DNA of 64,000 nt from Sinonovacula constricta (GCA_007844125.1 CM017565.1:8754885-8818884), one strand, 5' to 3'. Counted from the first letter of the stretch, positions 35,173-48,831 are shown. A program made the numbers and translations. The notes: generated by a model not told the origin, from the letters alone.

Positions 35173-35689
35173 ATAATAAGTATCAATGACAAAAGTAGGG
35201 TCAATGCTGGCTAGTGCATAAAATATTGTTACTTAACTCAACAATGCCTACCTGCCGATGTTTATTCTTTTGGTTTAAGTACATAAATCGTCATGATTGA
35301 AGTGAGGTAAGTAACACCGTCTTTCGAAATCTTAATCTATTTTTCCTTCGTGCTATTGACCACTTTACACAGATGGGTACCTCTCGTTTGTATTTCTGAT
35401 AATCATTGCAAAATAACACGCTGTTTTTCAGCAGGGCTTTTACATTCGCAAGTAATGTATTTTAACCGGTCTCTGCTTTGAGTTTGTGCACGAGGATTAG
35501 TAGTTACATTTTTGAATAGTGTTCCGAGGCCTTATCACATACACTGTGGGATCATAATATGATGAACGAATAAACGTCATCCACGTAAGCACGTATCAAA
35601 AAACCAACGGTAAAAACAATACAGTAACATAACAACGAGATCAAAACATGTTTCTTACCTCAGTATTTTGTGATATGTCATTTAGCCGT
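35173..35689. other. No gene recognised
   Basis: Unique-looking A+T-rich DNA between two B-type elements. Confidence 0.4.
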
Positions 35690-35985
35690 CACTATTTTCA
35701 ACATTCGCCTTTTCGCTGCTTGCATTTGAGAGACTCGTCAGGAAGTGCGAGGTAAGAGCTCTGTAAAAACCGGTTTAAGCACGCCAGTTGGTCCATATTG
35801 CCGACTGACCGTTCCAATGCGGTAACTGTCGGGTTTCCTCTTTTCCTTAAATGACTATCACAAATTTGTTTTTACTTTTCGCTTGGCTTGCATGTGAAAT
35901 ACCTTTGTTCTGTGCCTTTTCGGAGTTTGGTATATGTTGCAATACTCATAGGACTTTGTCATATATTCTTATTATTGAAGAAGAT
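35690..35985 (+). mobile_element. B-type interspersed element, 5'-truncated
   Basis: In sense orientation: GCTTGCATTTGAGAGACTCG, AGGAAGTGCGAGGT, AAGAGCTCTG, AAACCGGTTTAAGC, stem AGTTGG...CCGACT, GACCGTTCCAATGCGGTAAC, GGCTTGCATGTGAAATACC, TTTGGTATATGTTGCAATAC, TCATAGGACTTTGTCATATA and TTCTTATT. About 300 bases of the sense 5' part are absent, again pointing to 5' truncation. Confidence 0.8.
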
Positions 35986-35994
35986 AAATAAAAG

Positions 35995-36475
35995 TTTCGT
36001 AGTTAATGGTAATGCCATCCCAAATGACCGGATCTCCGCTTCAATGTCCAGTTTACTTTCAACGTGTCTTGCTCTTTTTTTCTCAACTGAGATTTCAATA
36101 ACCACCAGCCAGCAGTTTTCGATAATATTAGCATATGGTGACTGGGCTGGCCACACATGAAATATTGTGTCTCTTCTTGTAGTCTGTAACTATACGTGCC
36201 CTATGTACAGGTACAATGTTATCTTGGCAAATGTATGGTCCCGATGGGGAATGTTTGGCTACAACTGGCCAAAGATTATTGTCTATGATTTCAATATAGG
36301 TTCTGGGAATTGATATTTCTTTCCGCAACTGAAATTGTCCCTACACCAAACCAACAACAGATCTGTAAGTCAAGGGACAAGTAGGGCTCAGAAAGTCCGG
36401 CTGCCATTCCTCATATGCCTTTCGACAAACGGTTTTTTTCCTGATAATAACCTTGCACTTCATCTGAATTAATAT
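35995..36475 (-). pseudogene. Tc1/mariner-type transposase relic
   Basis: On the minus strand: text like the region before the second catalytic aspartate (ISIPRTYIEIIDNNLWPVV, about 36,315-36,260), then ICQDNIVPVHRARIVTDYKK (about 36,230-36,170), then WPAQSPYANIIENCW (about 36,155-36,110) in another frame. QDN and the IEN block correspond to the second and third acidic positions of the DDE/D catalytic triad of Tc1/mariner transposases. There is one frameshift near 36,150, an in-frame stop upstream and no N-terminal DNA-binding region. I could not find terminal inverted repeats. It abuts the B-type element. Confidence 0.72.
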
Positions 36476-36559
36476 TTTCCGACCGTCTGTTGCCATTTAC
36501 CTCTTGCCCATGCAATTCCTTTGTTAATGTTAACATCTCTTATACAGGATGTGGTTTTT

Positions 36560-37140
<581 letters not shown>

Positions 37141-40100
37141 CTGGTCTGCTGAAGCCATTATTGGGATCCTGTTTTACCTCGACAGTTTACAGTAAGATTA
37201 CCCAGACAGACTGTCACTGGAGAATACATTCTAGCCAAGGTTGAAATATCGCATATTTTGTCATATGATCATTTTTTTCTTGTTTCTTATACATTTCGAA
37301 AATGCAAGATTTAACAATCTACCCAAAGTTTTAGTATGTGAACATAAGGAATGGAGACAGCGTAAATTTTCAAAAGTTAAATCACGCTGTTATATCAAAA
37401 GACTTTCGCGAGTATTAATTTTTTAAACTACATTAACATTTATGGTTATTCTCATCAACTTGCTATTTAAAATACTCATTTTCACATAACTGAAAATGCA
37501 TTTAACGCACTAATCTAATTCTATGTTTTTTAAAAAGCCACATAACTAAAGTACGATACTATGTGCTAAGCATATACAAACATATACAATTGTAATGCTT
37601 ACGATAATATGACACGGTCCATTAGATGTAAGATATATAAAAATACACTTTTACACCAGCTGTAGGTAAAATCAAATATGTAAACTAAGATAAGAAAATG
37701 AAAACACAGTAACTGCAATAGATTGACCAGTCGACCAAGCGATTCATCAGATCCCCAGTTTGAAAGTCAAGAAAATGTGTAGCAAAAGCAAACAGTCAAT
37801 TAAATTTAATTGAAAATGCTGATAACAAACTACGGTATCGGAAGTTTATATATGATCAATGAAAAAAGTCAGGTTATTATAATGGATAAGCGTAACATGG
37901 ATGTGTCCCAAAGATATAGAATTTTGAAACATAAATTGTTAATTAAAGTTTAAGATAAAATGAAAGATAATATGTATTAGAACCACCCAAACAGCCACGA
38001 GAGAATGCCAGTACTATGTTTGGTGACAACCAAATGACCATTTTCTCAGGACTAACATGCCTTTTAGCTGGATTACTACACACATTATCGTGCTCGCTTC
38101 TGTCATATTAGAATAAGTAGTTCCAGCAAATCAATTTATATTGGATGGCAGATTTATAACACTGTTGTTGGCCAATAAATTCTGTAACAATTAAAGACAC
38201 TTCTAGTTGTTTATGTTAACTGTTATCATAACATACATAGTTTTAACACCCAGAGCAATGTAATTGCAACATTCCATTGGGATATTCAACCTGCATTGAC
38301 ATTGTTATTACCAACGGAACATGGATCATAAAACTTATCTTTAATACGTTCTAACTAAAGCGACGTCATATTTGTGGATGTTTGTTTAACCTAGTTACAG
38401 CGAGGACCCGTAGCTAGCTAGATTTGTTTCAATTTTTGCAAGACATTTAAACTTAGCCGTCGTCTCGTTTACATGCATTTGTCTAAATAGATTCCTAGGG
38501 TAGCTGCTCAATTCGTAAAAGAGTATGTAGTTAAAAATAACGTATTTACCCTTCATAAGTTTTTTGCGGAATCTATAAGAAATGTAAAATCCCACAGTGG
38601 ACGTTTCTTGGTTCCTTTTTCCAACGTTCCTTTAATTAATAGGTAAGTCTATATATAGGTAATTTAAACATATGTTCGTTTTCGTTTATTTTGATTAGTT
38701 ATTTAAGTTATTTTTTATATTAAAACTGCTTTTACGGGTTGAAACCCAATAAGTAACACACGTGTAAGAAAAAGGTAACTGACTTAAATTAAATTGGGTG
38801 GTCAGGAAATAATTAACAAGATATCCAAAACAAGTGTATGCTTTTCTATATATTCTTCAAGTACTTTTGCATGCGTTTAGCGTTAAAAAGAAGGAACAGT
38901 TCAAATAAAATGTGATTTACATTTACTTAATATTTAACTTCTCATGCAAAAATTATGTTAATCAATTACGTAAACATACGGCTGTGATAACTGACGAGAC
39001 AGATGTTTGAAATTAAGTTAGACAAAATCGTTTATACACATGATGCGGACTGACACCCTTAGACTTTATTCCTTTGCTTATGATTAATTGTAAACCGCTC
39101 CATCGCATTTCTGCAGCATTTGATTTAAAAAGCCAAAATAAATGTTGGTGTTGGACTCTGAAGTAAAATTCTTCTTATTTGTTTACGGAAGATCAGTCCG
39201 AAAGACATTTAAAGTATAATCTATGCGGGCAGACTTTATGAACATCATGTATATATAGGTTCTAATTGACTGATTAGACCTGTTGTTCTTGAACTCAACC
39301 GTTATTTACCAGTACAATAATTCAACGTTTTCTGTTTATAGTTATTCGGCTTCAACAGCTTGTACCTAATATCACACACGCGTCGTCATTATCTTGTCAT
39401 TATGATGTTACAGAGACATTTACCTGCTGAAACCATCAAATGGTTTATCTTAGGCGGCATGGATGTAAATTAAATCACCGCGGCAGGCACTAGCAGAAGA
39501 AAGTATTCCAGCAATAATAACAACGCATCATCTTAGGTCACTTGGTCTTTTTAACAGTTAATTTTGTAAAGAAACTTTTTCAATGTGATTTGCAAAGTTC
39601 AAAGCGATTGGTATGCGATTCACTGAAACAGAAAACTTCTTTATAAATAAGACTTACATTTGTTACACTGCACTCTGCTTATAATAATAAAATACCGGTT
39701 ATACTTGGTTATAATACTTGGTTATTTTTGTAAAGACTCAACATAAACGAGACTGGCTTTAATTTTCAAAGATCTACTGTTTTCTTGAAAACATTGTGTT
39801 TGTTAAAACAGAAGTTTTCCAATAACTAGGACATGATCTAATGCGTGTGAAGCTTACAAGACAATAAAAGTAACCACACCTGCTAACAACAAAAACAACT
39901 ATAACTATTTAAGTCAACCGGTAGAAAATATATATTAAAATTTTCATTTCATTGATCATATAACCAAGTGTGTAATGTGCTATTCTCCTCCAATAAACAT
40001 TTTTGTATGTTCTTGAAATGCAATAGTTAATATGATTTAATATGGCATTTTTCGTGTCGTTTCTTTGGTTTTCTGGTAAATGATAATGCACCAGATACTA

Positions 40101-40270
40101 TAATTCTGATATCAGCGTATTTTATTAACACATTAAATTAAATTAAGATTATTTTAATTTGCCAGGATGTGTTCTGATTGTTCACATTGAGGTTATCGTT
40201 TTGAAACAATAAATTTGTGACCCAGTTTGTTTAACAGTAACGTATTTTCAATGTCGAATAAATTCGTTGT
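37141..40270 (+). repeat. Old segmental duplication, copy 1
   Basis: Aligns in order with 46,734-51,025: CTGCTGAAGCCATTATTGGG and ATCCTGTTTTACCTC; AATGCAAGATTT; TATGTGCTAAG; CACAGTAACTGCA; GTTTAACCTAGTTACA-CGAG; ACCAGTACA...AACGTTTTCTG; GCATGGATGTAAAT; TTTTCGTGTCGTTTCTTT; TTGAGGTTATCGTTTTGAAA. Identity appears to be about 60-70% with large indels. No shared ORF survives, so I cannot say what the ancestral segment was. Confidence 0.7.
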
Positions 40271-40494
40271 TGTTGTTTTTCAGAAAGGCTACGATAATAA
40301 GTTTACATTTCACATAAACTATTTTTTTCTTTAAAGTAGTTAAAGTTCTTCTCTAAATAACATGTATGTGAAGGGATAAGTTGGCGGGTCTAGTAACGAT
40401 TATCAGAAAGCGATATTAACATTAACTCGTGTCGTCACCTTGTTCTTTTTTCTTTTTTAAAAATGATCTCTCTTATACTTAATTGACCACCTAA

Positions 40495-40552
40495 TCACAA
40501 TTCGCTCCCGAAAATAAATTCGTTATTTTAAATGACAATAACCGGAATTATT
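40495..40552 (+). repeat. Direct repeat flanking the broken retroelement (3' side)
   Basis: 58 bases: TCACAATTCGCTCC, AATAAATTCG, TTATTTTAAA, GACAATAACCGGA, TTATT. They recur in the same orientation at 43,358-43,416 with four mismatches and one indel. The pair brackets the minus-strand Gag/RT relic and so probably belongs to its termini. Confidence 0.7.
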
Positions 40553-40921
40553 TTACTAACTCGCTCACTCAATAATCAACCATGAACAACTAAACGACAA
40601 CAATTGATAAAAGTTAATATTGCCATTATTATGCCAGTACGTGTGATACTAAATAAATGAGACGACATATTCCGAATTGTATAATTGAGATCAAATATCT
40701 GAAATGATCAAATATGAGATTGGTGAATTAGATTATATGGAATTGGAAATAAGTGGCAACAAGACATAATGGTTCGCTAAGTTCCCTCCTATTGAGGCTA
40801 CAGCTGAACCATGAAATTCCATCGGCCTGCAAGCCGATCCCGATATATTAAACTATCTAAGATAATACAAGATGTCCTAATTTGGCTGCCATAACAATTT
40901 CTAAATTACTCGGGCTCTATG

Positions 40922-41265
40922 TCACATTGACTTGATATGCTCACTGCAAAACGCAATCTTTTGCAACATGCCACACGGCCAATACGCAACACATGTGATA
41001 CGCAATACCCTCCACACGCAATATACAACACCTGCAATACACAGCACCTGCAATACACATAAACCACACGCCAATACACAACACCTGTAATACGTATAAC
41101 CTGCAATACACATATATACCATTCGGGCCACACGGTCAATACGCAACACCTGCAATACGCAATACCTGAAGTGCACATACACCACACGGTCGATGTGCAA
41201 TACAAGCCAATACCTGCCACACGCAATTCGAAACATCTGGTACACTGCCATGCCAATATATCATG
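40922..41265 (+). repeat. Degenerate (CAATACRCAACACCTG)-type minisatellite
   Basis: Irregular units of about 15-20 bases built from CAATACGCAA, CACACGG, CACCTGCAATAC and CACATA. Flanked by near-identical words TTACTCGGGCTCTATG (40,906-40,921) and TTATTCGGGCTTTATG (41,266-41,281). A third TTATTCGGGCTT starts at 43,412, next to the other direct repeat. Long ORFs on both strands here come from the repeat. Confidence 0.75.
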
Positions 41266-41419
41266 TTATTCGGGCTTTATGAATCTATACAGCATTGGTA
41301 TACGCAACACTAGCAGTCCACAGTTCCATGCAATACGCATCACTATATACATCAATAAGCAATATCGTTATACGGGATCGACCTTCCCGACCGCTAGAAT
41401 TTCCGCCACAATAAATTCT

Positions 41420-42712
41420 CAGAATCTATCCTCCGAATTCGAGCCCACTTTCCAAAAACAGGCCAGGCCGCTGACAACATTTGCCTCTAAAATAACAACC
41501 CAAACCATATGCACCAGGCGGTCTATATAACTATATAACTCACAATCAGAATTAGACACCCAGAACATATCGTGAAACACTGACACTCTGTTGTAACTAG
41601 AAAAAAGCCACATTCTTAAATCAGGCTTTATTGCCTTTGTCACGCGTGACTGATGGTACAACTTTTTTCAACTCACGCGTCGCGTTAATCAATCGCCTAC
41701 AGAATGGACGACTTGGATAAATAGCTCGAAAGGCAAAGTTCAGCACACTAATCAGACTCTGTATTGCTTTAACTGTTACCATTTCCTATTGTAAAACATC
41801 TTCGATTTTAAAAACTATATCCTAAATTTTGCCCGCGGCATAATGACCTCCATTTTAAGAGAATCTAACTCAAGACCTAAGAAAGACAATACCGTTGTCG
41901 GCCCTTCCGTTTTGTCAATCGCTATTGATACGTTCAACAATTGTAAGACTTCCTCAAGAATTGTTTTAACATAAGGCAAGATTCGCGTGTTCGATTCCCA
42001 CCCAAATTATCATCTAGGGAGTGCATTATTTGGCCCGTTGTCATTCTACGTTTAGCATAGAATACAATGAAACATGCAAATGTTTTCAAACGTACTACAA
42101 CTTATTATTCCCTTCAAACTTGATTCCAAGCTGATCGAAGTCAGTTGCATGCACAGGGAGTAAACGAAACGCACTCTTAATATCTGTTTTAACAAGAAAC
42201 AACTATTACACAGGTCTTGGAGCATATGGACTGCATCAGCGAATTTCGTATATTGTACATAGCATAGTTTAGGGTCTACAATCATTGAATGACCGACCCT
42301 CTGGGTATGACAGATGATGTATTAATCGATATTCACATTCTGTTTTCTTTAGGACCAAACCTATAGGCGACACACGTAATATCTTAACTGGAATTTGTTC
42401 AAACGGGCCTGCTACTCGTTTTTTCTGACTTTCCTTATGTATCTTTTTTCTGGAAAAAAAACTGTCTGGAAAATTGTTTGCAGACCCAAGATGTTTAAAT
42501 TCTACATAACTATGCGGGTCAGTATAATGCAACGGAAATCCAACTGTGAAACCCGCAAACAAGGTATCTCGATCATGATGATTGTTAAATGTAAGCTCAT
42601 GCGCTAGGTTCGAAATTTTGACCTCGAAATATTGACCGGAGTAGATGCAATGCATGATAGGGTAAAAAATCATAACGCCGATGACGTATGTACTGAGAAT
42701 TGATGACGTCAC
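41420..42712 (-). pseudogene. DIRS/Ngaro-type reverse transcriptase-RNase H relic
   Basis: Minus-strand segments in order: AGPFEQIPVKILRVSPIGLV and EYRLIHHLSYPEGRSFND (42,440-42,280); YTKFADAVHMLQDLCNSCFL (about 42,240-42,180); IMHSLDDNLGG with the catalytic DD kept but Y/F replaced by S (42,020-42,009); KTEGPTTVLSFLGLELDSLK (about 41,930-41,860); then RNase H-side text SLISVLNFAFRAIYPSRPFC (about 41,755-41,690) and VSVFHDMFWVSNSDCELY. Several frameshifts and stops. This RT-RNase H type is the one I associate with tyrosine-recombinase retrotransposons, but no recombinase or methyltransferase part is present, so the order is not proven. Confidence 0.72.
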
Positions 42713-42724
42713 TAATGTGATTTT

Positions 42725-43160
42725 TTAGGTGTGAAATTTCTTTTCGATTCGGATCCTCTGAAACCACCTCGTTTGAATCGAAAGAAGCTGGCTCCACGGG
42801 GCCGAGATCCACCGTAGTCTTGGAATGAAATTGGCTGCCATTAACATCAGCAGGCTTATTTGTACCATCAAACTGACAGTTAATACGGGCATGTCCACGC
42901 CCACAACGGGCAAATGTATGCAAACATTTGCAATTCTGCCAGTTACAATAGCCCTTGTTAAAGTCAAAGCATTTTGCACGAGACGCGCTGTTTGTCGTCT
43001 GTAACACTTGAGGTTGAATTTCTCTGAGAGAAAAAAAGCAACCATAAATGTTGGTTGACAACTGACCATGGGGCTGGGTATGTGGCCTGTCTTATTCTAA
43101 ATTGTTCGCCATATGTTCTGCAGGCGTAAACCGCCTTGCCTTTGTGCACACTCTCTTATA
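42725..43160 (-). pseudogene. Retroelement Gag-like relic with zinc-knuckle-like Cys/His cluster
   Basis: Upstream of and overlapping the RT relic on the same strand. The reading AKCFDFNKGYCNWQNCKCLH then TFARCGRGHARINC (about 42,990-42,885) has the C-x7-C-x(4-5)-C-x3-H-like spacing followed by C-x2-G-x2-H-x4-C, typical of Gag proteins in DIRS-like and related elements. Frames shift around it. The 5' direct repeat lies about 200 bases further upstream. Confidence 0.62.
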
Positions 43161-43357
43161 AGTGACATTTTTAACTTAAGTGAATATGAACCGACAAATC
43201 CTCTGTTAGACATTTATCTCCACCTGCGATGCCAAACTGTCCATTGTCTTACATTTCCTCTCATCTTTAAACGAATGTCGGCACGGTAGATTTATTTTCT
43301 CAGACAAATTTGGCGTCTTGACTTTGTTTGAGCGTGAGCGGAAAGGCGGATGTGACG

Positions 43358-43416
43358 TCACAATTCGCTCCAGATAATAAATTCGGTTATTTTAAACGAC
43401 AATAACCGGAGTTATT
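43358..43416 (+). repeat. Direct repeat flanking the broken retroelement (5' side)
   Basis: Partner of 40,495-40,552 in the same orientation. The distance between the pair is about 2.9 kb, much shorter than an intact element of this class, agreeing with internal loss. Confidence 0.7.
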
Positions 43417-43519
43417 CGGGCTTGTCAGTCAGCTTAACACCTTATATTAAGATTATTTAAACTACTTGTAATATTATTGGTGACTCTAGAATATCAAATC
43501 GACGGTTTTACACTCACTG

Positions 43520-43690
43520 GTTTAAACGTGTATGCCAGATATGTGCCGAAATTCCATTCCTCTCGTTCCCGGAAGGTTTGCCGTTGTTGTAGCAGTCGGT
43601 ACCTAGCGCAATATAATTGACACTTTTACTAATATTGCTATTGCATTGTCGATGTACCAAGATAATCTGACAAGTTGAAGCACGCTGAAA
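43520..43690 (+). repeat. Dispersed repeat, copy 1 (pair with 54,165-54,345)
   Basis: Shares with 54.2 kb: CAGATATGTGCC, AAATTCCATTCCTCTCGTTC, CCGGA, CCGTTGTTG, CAGT-GGTA, ATATAATTGACA and CTTGAAG-like text. The conserved middle is about 90% identical, with both ends fading. The family is not recognised. Confidence 0.65.
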
Positions 43691-46600
43691 GTGTTAACCA
43701 ACACATACTGTTTCGTTATCATTTGAGTTTGCAGTCGGATGGTTGATATTTCCTATTTGCGTGAAAGGATTTATCCCTTTGAATTGTGTAGGACTGCCGT
43801 TAAGTAGGACACAAGCCAGGGATAAACCACGGATGACATGTCCTCGGGACATGCAGTAAGCTTAATTGTTTGTATTGTTTACGGGGTTGGAAATAAAGTT
43901 GAACTTTACTTCGAACAAAAACAATTGAATTCAGCTGGAAAAAAACTGTAACTTTGACAATAATGTTCATCGCAAGCAACAACGAATTAAAACACTATGG
44001 ACCATTTGATTTTAATATGAAAAGCGTCTTAATATAAGATAGGAAGTTTTAAAGGATACTTTGTGGCATTAATATGACTACTAAGAAATTTTAAGTAAAA
44101 AGAATTAATTTATGGTACAAATTGAAAGGACAACCTAACTGTAGGGGAAGGGGTATTCATCTTAAACGTTCTTCTAACGTGCATGCACATGTCCTGGATG
44201 CATTTTGGAATGTCAGATTGTGTTTCATTATTTTCTTTTCAAAATTATATTATCTTACTACACTAAACACCACTAATTAACATACCAACAAATATAGAGC
44301 AACAACCAATTCATAATTTGTGCTACGTTACGATGCAATGATATACAATAGAACAGGTGTATATTATTTTCATTCTTATGGCATTCCATAAGCAGTGTAA
44401 GTCAGCGTAATTGCAATGAACATTACTTTCCTATAAACCGGATAGAAGACACGTTTTATTTTTGGAATGTGTACAAAGCCGACTGCTCAATTATCACAAC
44501 TTATTTGTTATGTAGGGCAATAACAGGGTTTTACACCCGTTCGCTAATTATCTAAAATTGGTTCATTTAATAAATAATAGCCAGTTATGTCGCAAAAAGG
44601 ATGTTGCACTATTAGTTATCTAAAAGGTTAAGTGTATATTGCATATTGTAAACAGACAGAGCCTGATTTGGTGTGTTTTAAGTAACCTAAAATTGACAAC
44701 ACTCAATAATAAATATTTTGAATATTTGGCAAAAAATAAAATCGAAATTCAAAATCCTATGTAGGGTACAGCTTCTTTAGTAAGATATTAAAGCGATTCA
44801 TCGATTCTTCTCTGTAGAGCTACATGGTATACGACTTGATATGGTTCAACATTGACCACTGTGACTCAAAATATAAGACCATTGTGTTGTTTATGTAATG
44901 CAGATGAAGACTAATTCATGTTGGTGCATTAATAACATTCATTTGCCGGACAGTACGATCCTCGCATTTGACATTTTATTGTTGGTGTTTTTTGTTATTG
45001 TTCCTATGGTTGTTATTTCCTATGAAAATAGTATGCATTTTGTAATGAACCATTCTTAAATGACGCTGGCGCTGAGATCGTCAATAAATGTATATTACTG
45101 ACGTCAATTACGTAATTGGCGCATTGTGCGGTATCTTCAAAACATGCCACATGAATAATGAAATTTGTACGTTGATATTAGTCTTAAACAATCACTTAAC
45201 ACTTTAAACAGTATAACTCTAATCTAGAGAGGAAAGAAACACACTATTAGTTACTTTTTATCACAAGCACACCATGTCGTTACCATTACCAAAACCGCAC
45301 AATCCAATATATTTTAAAACCGTGAATTATGTACCTACAATTTAAATAATAAGGAGGCCAATTTAAAGATTCAAACTAGCATCGAAATGGCAAAATGTTC
45401 TAGGAACTGCTTTATCATCAACATGAACCATAATTACAAACAAAACACATGTCCCAAACTTGTGAATTGGAGAACAAGGTAACTCTCAATTTATAAGACA
45501 CAGACACCCAAATACACTCAAATATCAATTAAACCCAACTATACAAATACAAATATTTATAAAAGAAATGTATAAATACTTTGTAGACATGCCTTTTAAC
45601 TGTATCAACATTAGAATGGTCCCCCCTGTACTGAGATTATTATATATTTAAAAGGTCATTCACGTCTGACTAAACACTGTCACACTATACACAAAAACTA
45701 AACGATCTCGCAACTGTTTCGTAGGATGAAAGTAACAAAATGTAAAAGATTCAACACTAAATGTTTCGTTGGAATTATTAACTAGGACTTGTTTATGTTT
45801 ATTTATTAAGATTTTTCATACGGAGAATTATTGTTTTAAAATAATCTGTGGATTTAACAAATCGCAAAACATACATATACGCGAAATCCTAGAACAATTT
45901 GGTGCATGTTCAGGTCCCTATTTAAGTTTCACGGGTTGTTTTCTGACCATCAAATATCAGGAAATTCAAGTTTGTATACAAACGAACATGTTTGAACTAC
46001 TGCAAAAAATTTTAGTAATCGGTTTCTTTCATGTAGCTATTGAAACCTAAATAAAATCTTATGTTTATATTAACTCATTTCAATTACTGTCAATCTTTGG
46101 CATCTTTTTAGATAATTATTTTAAATATAACGAGCTAAACGTCAAAATGAGGCCACTTTCTTTTAAATTGCACGAACTTGCAAGGATATAATAACATGAA
46201 TCTCTTTGAGAATGGTGCTTTAAAGTGATTGTTATCGCTTATATAATTTCAAACAAACTTTGGAAAAAGAAGGCAATTATAATCAGCTGTTAAGACTATA
46301 ATTCACATTGTACAAGCTAATATATTATTGGCTGTTCAATTTCAAATGTAAGCATAGTCAAACACAAAATAGTTTTAAGAGTAAATAACAAATACTATTA
46401 TCGTGAATATACATGGAGTTGCGGCGGACATTACATTCGGTATATTTGTTCTTTGTTTTTCTTTGTTGCTCTTTTCTAGCCAGCTCTGCCAGCTTGTCAG
46501 CAAAGAAAGCAAATGGTCATAATTTATTGCCATATTTCAAGTACAATAAACAAACAAACTATATATGATATACTTGTGTACGTGTTGTGGCAAGAAGGTC

Positions 46601-46733
46601 TAAATTTTCAAATTTTTCATTCATTTCTACCTTTATTTTCAAGAATGTTCATTTATCGACACAAATGCTGCTTTTGTTCTATTTCCACAAAGATTGCTTT
46701 TGTTAGTGGAACGGTCATTATGTGTATGATATT
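43691..46733. other. No gene recognised
   Basis: A+T-rich DNA with several ORFs up to 93 codons (45,769-46,050, plus), none with known domains. At 45,652-45,690 the reverse complement matches 24,888-24,927 (word GTCATTCACGTCTGACT, then AACACTGTC and ACTATACAC), just inside the left arm of the inverted-repeat element. Confidence 0.4.
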
Positions 46734-48628
46734 AGGCTGCTGAAGCTATTACTGGGATCCTGTTTTGCCTCTTCGGCTTGCAGGTAGATCACTGTGAGAG
46801 ACACTAACAGGAGAAAATAGTCTAGCATAGGTTGAATCATCGTATCTTACGTCACGCGATCATGTTCTTGTTTTGTTTCATGGATTTTGATAATGCAAGA
46901 TTTGAACATGCCGACAAAAGCTTTAGTGTGTAATATATAAACCCCATCTTATTTAGCATTTATCGTTATTCCGTTTAACCTGCAATTTCTAAAGAAAATA
47001 TAAGACTGACATTAAACGCACAGTTCTGTTAATATATGCATTGCCGCCACACTGTATAGTATAGTTCATATAGTGCGGCCACATAGAGTATATTGTTATC
47101 CGGTTGCTATGTGCTAAGTTATATACAGACATTTGCAAAAATAATGTTTATAAAATGACAACATGATCTGTTTGATGCAAAATATATTAAAAAAGTAATA
47201 TTGCACTAGCTGAAGGTAAAACTCACATATGTTAGGTAAAGGTAAAAAATATATTGAGAAAAAAAGATAGCACAGTAACTGCATTGGATTGATAAGTCAA
47301 TATAAGGACAGTAATGGGGGCTCCACCCGCGTTTATAGGACCCGACATCGAACGCCAGGAAAATAGAAAGCAAAGGCAAACAGTGTAATAAAACTTTCCA
47401 ATTCAAGAGAGGAAACAGATAGCAAGTTATGGTATCAGAAGTCCATATATGAAAAATGAACAAATATTTCCAACCTTTATACAGACAGGAATTATTGTCT
47501 ATAAATACACTAATACAGACGATCATCTGTTATAACTAAAGACACATCAATTGAATAATTAAAACGATGCTACCGAAATAATGTAAGAATATGCCGCTAT
47601 GTAGAAATGGCATAATTTTCCATGAGTAAGACATATCAGTTCCAAACACGAATGAATTGTTGAAATTTAAGATAAAATGCAATAACACTTTAACCATCAC
47701 AACACCTATTAGAAAACTCCCAGATTAGTGAAATGTTTGTAGAAAACCAATTGACCATTCGTTATGTATCTGACTGCAATGTAGGCCAGACTGCTGGATT
47801 ACTCCCCGTTGTCTGGTCGGTCAGGGTAGGGTACGAGGTTCTGATATATCAGTTCATAAAAGATGACAGTTTTAATCGATGGTGCGGGTCAATCGATTAT
47901 GCTATAATCGACCAATTGTCTTTTATCATAACACACAAATTTTAAATATCTCAACACATCTTTAACATATCTCAAATACACGTAACGTGACCATCACATT
48001 TTTTGTGATTGTTTAACCTAGTTACAACGAGAAACCGTCGCTTGGTTGGACATGGATACAGTCCATCGCAAAATCGATACGCCATGTGTCATAAACGGTC
48101 TTTGGCTTCAGTCCTTGAATATAAGATGTTAAATTATGCAATCACATTCAATCCAAGTGACTTATTGTGAAAGGTATACATATCAGGATTTAACATAGTG
48201 CTTAAAAGGAAGTGGTTTTCTATGTTTGGGTTCATTGACGTTCAGGAAACGTTGTGTAAGTCACCAGATATATCTCGGAATAATTGTCCGAAATACTTTT
48301 ATTTAGGCTGTTTCATTTTTGAAAAACAGGAATTTACCTATTCTTTCTGAGTTTTACTGATTTTAAGTAAATTTGTTTAACGATTTCTGAGGTTGATAAA
48401 CATTTGCATTATAATTGCTAGTTTTCACTTAGGGACCTATTTTCTTTCCGATTTACCAATATATCATAAAAATGAAATAAATGATATGCAAATCAGGTAT
48501 ACTAATTACTGATGTCTATTCTGAGAAAAGCAAGTGCATGTATTTATTTTTCTTACATAAAGAGATATCAATTTTCCAGCCTTGTTATGATTGGAATGCT
48601 CTTCCTCCCCAAAAGAAACAAACTAACT

Positions 48629-48831
48629 TCAAGACATGAGAGCATTAATTAGCGTGTTTTCGGGAAGGCACTTGTCTTTACAACTTAGTGCACCTTGGTC
48701 AAAACCAATAACAATGCAGGTGCCAAACACCCATGCCACCTGTGATTTTGCAGTTATAAAAGCACTTAGTTTCAGCCAAGATATAACTGGCTTATCTATC
48801 ATTGTTTCAAGAAAGCAACGAAACACAAGAT
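48629..48831 (-). CDS. Candidate terminal exon, unknown protein
   Basis: On the minus strand an acceptor GCTGCTACAG ends at 48,832. Two bases then precede 66 codons to TGA. The peptide has a hydrophobic stretch (SQVAWVFGTCIVIGFDQGAL) and a cysteine pair, CKDKC. It lies in a part of the second duplication copy for which I see no counterpart in the first. No domain is recognised. The same DNA is also open on the plus strand (48,636-48,845), which lowers confidence. Confidence 0.25.

Noticed and set aside
40906..41530. Overlapping ORFs of 109-119 codons
   Set aside because: They are readings of a minisatellite and of the decayed retroelement 3' region in wrong frames.
41970..42010. tRNA-like T-arm (CGTGTTCGATTCCCAC)
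   Set aside because: The T-stem does not pair, no D or anticodon arm is found, and it lies within the reverse-transcriptase relic.
40495..43416. LTR retrotransposon with 58-bp LTRs
   Set aside because: The direct repeats are too short for LTRs, lack TG...CA ends and have no visible primer-binding site; split direct repeats fit the RT type better.
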